Shown one piece after another: positions 6,451 to 7,883 of a stretch of 7,883 nucleotides of DNA. The notes below the pieces were generated by a model. That model did no database searches and had not been told where the DNA came from. It was given only the letters and a program-made list of their open reading frames with translations. Source of the DNA: Robiginitomaculum sp. (GTDB taxonomy: Bacteria > Pseudomonadota > Alphaproteobacteria > Caulobacterales > Maricaulaceae); contig JALSHM010000461.1 in NCBI GenBank assembly GCA_026982235.1, positions 1 through 7,883 on the forward strand, in the 5' to 3' direction. The first letter of the stretch is position 1; every line of letters starts with the position of its first letter. Both the position numbers and the translations under genes were made by a program.

Positions 6451-7659
6451 ATGAATTTAGATAAAACACAAATACCGCGCATAGGTGTGCGCAATGCTAT
6501 TGTTTTAGCGCTCGCCCAAGCCGTAAATGGTTCTATTGGTGCGATGGCTATTTCAATGGGGGCGCTGGCGGGCGCTTGGCTGAGCCCGCAGGCCTTGGGT
6601 TTGGCGACTGTACCCGTCGCGGCCTATAGTATTGGTGCGGCAGTTTTTGCGCTGCCTGTGGCATTTCTCAGTCGTAAATTTGGCCGAAGAGCCAGCTTTA
6701 TCATCGGGGCTTTAATCGGTGTCTTTGGCGCGGTGCTAGCGGTATTGGCCTTGCAACAAGGGGCGTTTTGGCTGTTTTGCGTCGCCAATTTGCTTATCGG
6801 TGGGGCAGGGGCGTTCGTACAGCAATACCGCTTTGCGGCAGCTGATACGGGGAGTGATAAGTTTAAATCCCGTGCCATATCCTGGGTATTAACGGGCGGA
6901 GTATTGGCCGCATTTATCGGCACAGAAGTCGTGTTGCGAACCAAGGATTTATTCTTGCCCCTGCCATTCGCAGGTGGTTTTGTTGGCATGGCTGGATTAT
7001 TGTTCATTGGTATTTTTGTATTGCTATTTTTAAAACCAGTTGGCCAAAGCCATGGGGTTGCCGAGCTTGACTTGGCACCAGAGCGCGGACTTGGAACTAT
7101 CATAAAACAACCCGTATTTATCGTCGCCTTACTGTGTGCTGTCGCTTCGTTTTCTCTCATGACATTTATGATGACGGGCGCACCCTTAGCTATGAAACAC
7201 CATGGTCATTCAGAAGCTGAAGCTGTGCTGGGTATTCGCTGGCATGTCCTCGCGATGTATGGGCCTAGCTTTTTTACCGGGGCACTCATTGTGCGGTTTG
7301 GCAAATTACCCATAATCGCTATTGGGCTAGGCTTGCTGATCATGTGCGCTAGCGTTGCTTTGGCCGGGTTGGAATTGTGGAATTTCTGGGTGTCGTTAAT
7401 CTTACTCGGGATCGGTTGGAATTTCGCATTCATAGGCGCGACGGCTCTCTTGGGCGAATCCTATCACGAGAGTGAGAAGAACAAAGTCCAAGGTTTGCAC
7501 GATTTCATTTTGTTCACACTCGTCGCCTCCGCATCCCTAGCCTCAGGCGCCGTCCTAAATATCTATGGCTGGAACGGTATAGCCACAGTCCTAATCCCAA
7601 TATCACTATTAGCAATACTGTCACTGGCATGGTTAAAACGCGTTGGGCGCGAGACATAA
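6451..7659 (+). CDS. MFS transporter, 12 transmembrane helices
   Basis: This is a 402-residue inner-membrane permease of the major facilitator superfamily, of usual length. It has about twelve hydrophobic segments in two halves separated by a hydrophilic loop near 195-220 (PVGQSHGVAELDLAPERGL). The loop between helices 2 and 3 carries the MFS signature as LSRKFGRR (73-80). The second half has family-like stretches such as GIRWHVLAMYGPSFFTG, LGIGWNFAFIGATALL and NKVQGLHDF, which I associate with a group of uncharacterised proteobacterial MFS exporters. Substrate and direction of transport are unknown. The ATG follows the J-domain gene's TAA by two bases with no strong Shine-Dalgarno, which points to translational coupling in a two-gene operon. 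The gene converges on rnpB with about 40 bases between them. Confidence 0.9.
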   Translation: MNLDKTQIPRIGVRNAIVLALAQAVNGSIGAMAISMGALAGAWLSPQALGLATVPVAAYSIGAAVFALPVAFLSRKFGRRASFIIGALIGVFGAVLAVLALQQGAFWLFCVANLLIGGAGAFVQQYRFAAADTGSDKFKSRAISWVLTGGVLAAFIGTEVVLRTKDLFLPLPFAGGFVGMAGLLFIGIFVLLFLKPVGQSHGVAELDLAPERGLGTIIKQPVFIVALLCAVASFSLMTFMMTGAPLAMKHHGHSEAEAVLGIRWHVLAMYGPSFFTGALIVRFGKLPIIAIGLGLLIMCASVALAGLELWNFWVSLILLGIGWNFAFIGATALLGESYHESEKNKVQGLHDFILFTLVASASLASGAVLNIYGWNGIATVLIPISLLAILSLAWLKRVGRET

Positions 7660-7698
7660 TTTGATAGGTAATTGTCATTGGGTAAGAAAATATTCAGA

Positions 7699-7883
7699 GG
7701 GTCTATAAGCCGGGTTCTGTACGCCACTCGTCGTTTAACGGGTGGGCGGCGACCATTCATCTAGAGTACGGATTACTCCGCACCTCAAGCGACCAACCCG
7801 GGCAGCGACGTTCAAGCTCGCCGTGATGCCGCCCCTATTTGGTCTTGCTCCGGATGGGGTTTACCATGCCCGCTTTGTTACCA
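7699..7883 (-). ncRNA. rnpB: RNase P RNA (bacterial type A), 3' half, 5' end beyond window
   Basis: This is the catalytic RNA that cuts 5' leaders from pre-tRNAs. Read on the minus strand, it contains the conserved GGTAAACCCCATCCGGAGC stretch (the L15 region whose GGU pairs with the tRNA CCA end), AGACCAAATAGGGG, GGTTGGTCGCTTGAGG, CTAGATGAATGG and the 3' terminal ACAGAACCCGGCTTATAGA. About 185 bases are visible of an expected 350-420, so the 5' half with GAGGAAAGTCCGG lies outside. The exact 3' end is estimated near 7699 from the closing helix TATAGACCC. After it I see only a short T-rich stretch and no hairpin terminator in the 39 bases to the MFS stop. Confidence 0.96.

Noticed and set aside
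6624..7160. Long open frame antisense to the MFS gene
   Set aside because: Asn/Pro/Ala-rich shadow of a transmembrane protein with no domain resemblance.
7563..7760. Short minus-strand open frame across the MFS 3' end and rnpB
   Set aside because: It overlaps the conserved RNase P RNA and has no protein-like features.

Overview
The window looks like a piece of an alphaproteobacterial chromosome of moderate GC. The evidence is an RpoH-type heat-shock sigma factor, a leucine dehydrogenase, an A-type RNase P RNA and good Shine-Dalgarno sequences on several genes. No gene pins down the genus; a marine or Hyphomonadales-like alphaproteobacterium is only a guess.

Layout. The left edge (2-784, +) holds the C-terminal three quarters of a leucine dehydrogenase. 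An independent zinc-free MDR oxidoreductase of the quinone-reductase type follows (864-1865, +). Next comes about 470 bases without an intact gene (1866-2333). It holds a decayed 3' part of an ISAs1-family transposase gene on the minus strand, and at the broken 5' edge of that remnant a perfect 32-bp palindrome, 38 bases past the rpoH stop. Three minus-strand genes then follow. In transcription order they are a secreted beta-rich protein of unknown function (5620-4751), a concentrative nucleoside transporter-family permease (4690-3446) and rpoH (3305-2334). Divergent from them is a tight two-gene plus-strand operon: a TerB plus J-domain protein (5735-6448) and a 12-helix MFS transporter (6451-7659). 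The right edge carries the 3' half of rnpB on the minus strand, convergent with the MFS gene.

The genes are mostly ordinary housekeeping and transport functions; I see no CRISPR array, defence island or clear new multi-gene system. The most interesting signals are small. The rpoH leader could fold so that its Shine-Dalgarno is masked, with a competing hairpin. The permease has Asp-Ser where CNT transporters carry the nucleobase-contacting Thr-Glu. A second Shine-Dalgarno-masking hairpin lies in front of that permease gene. The palindrome and transposase relic sit between convergent genes.
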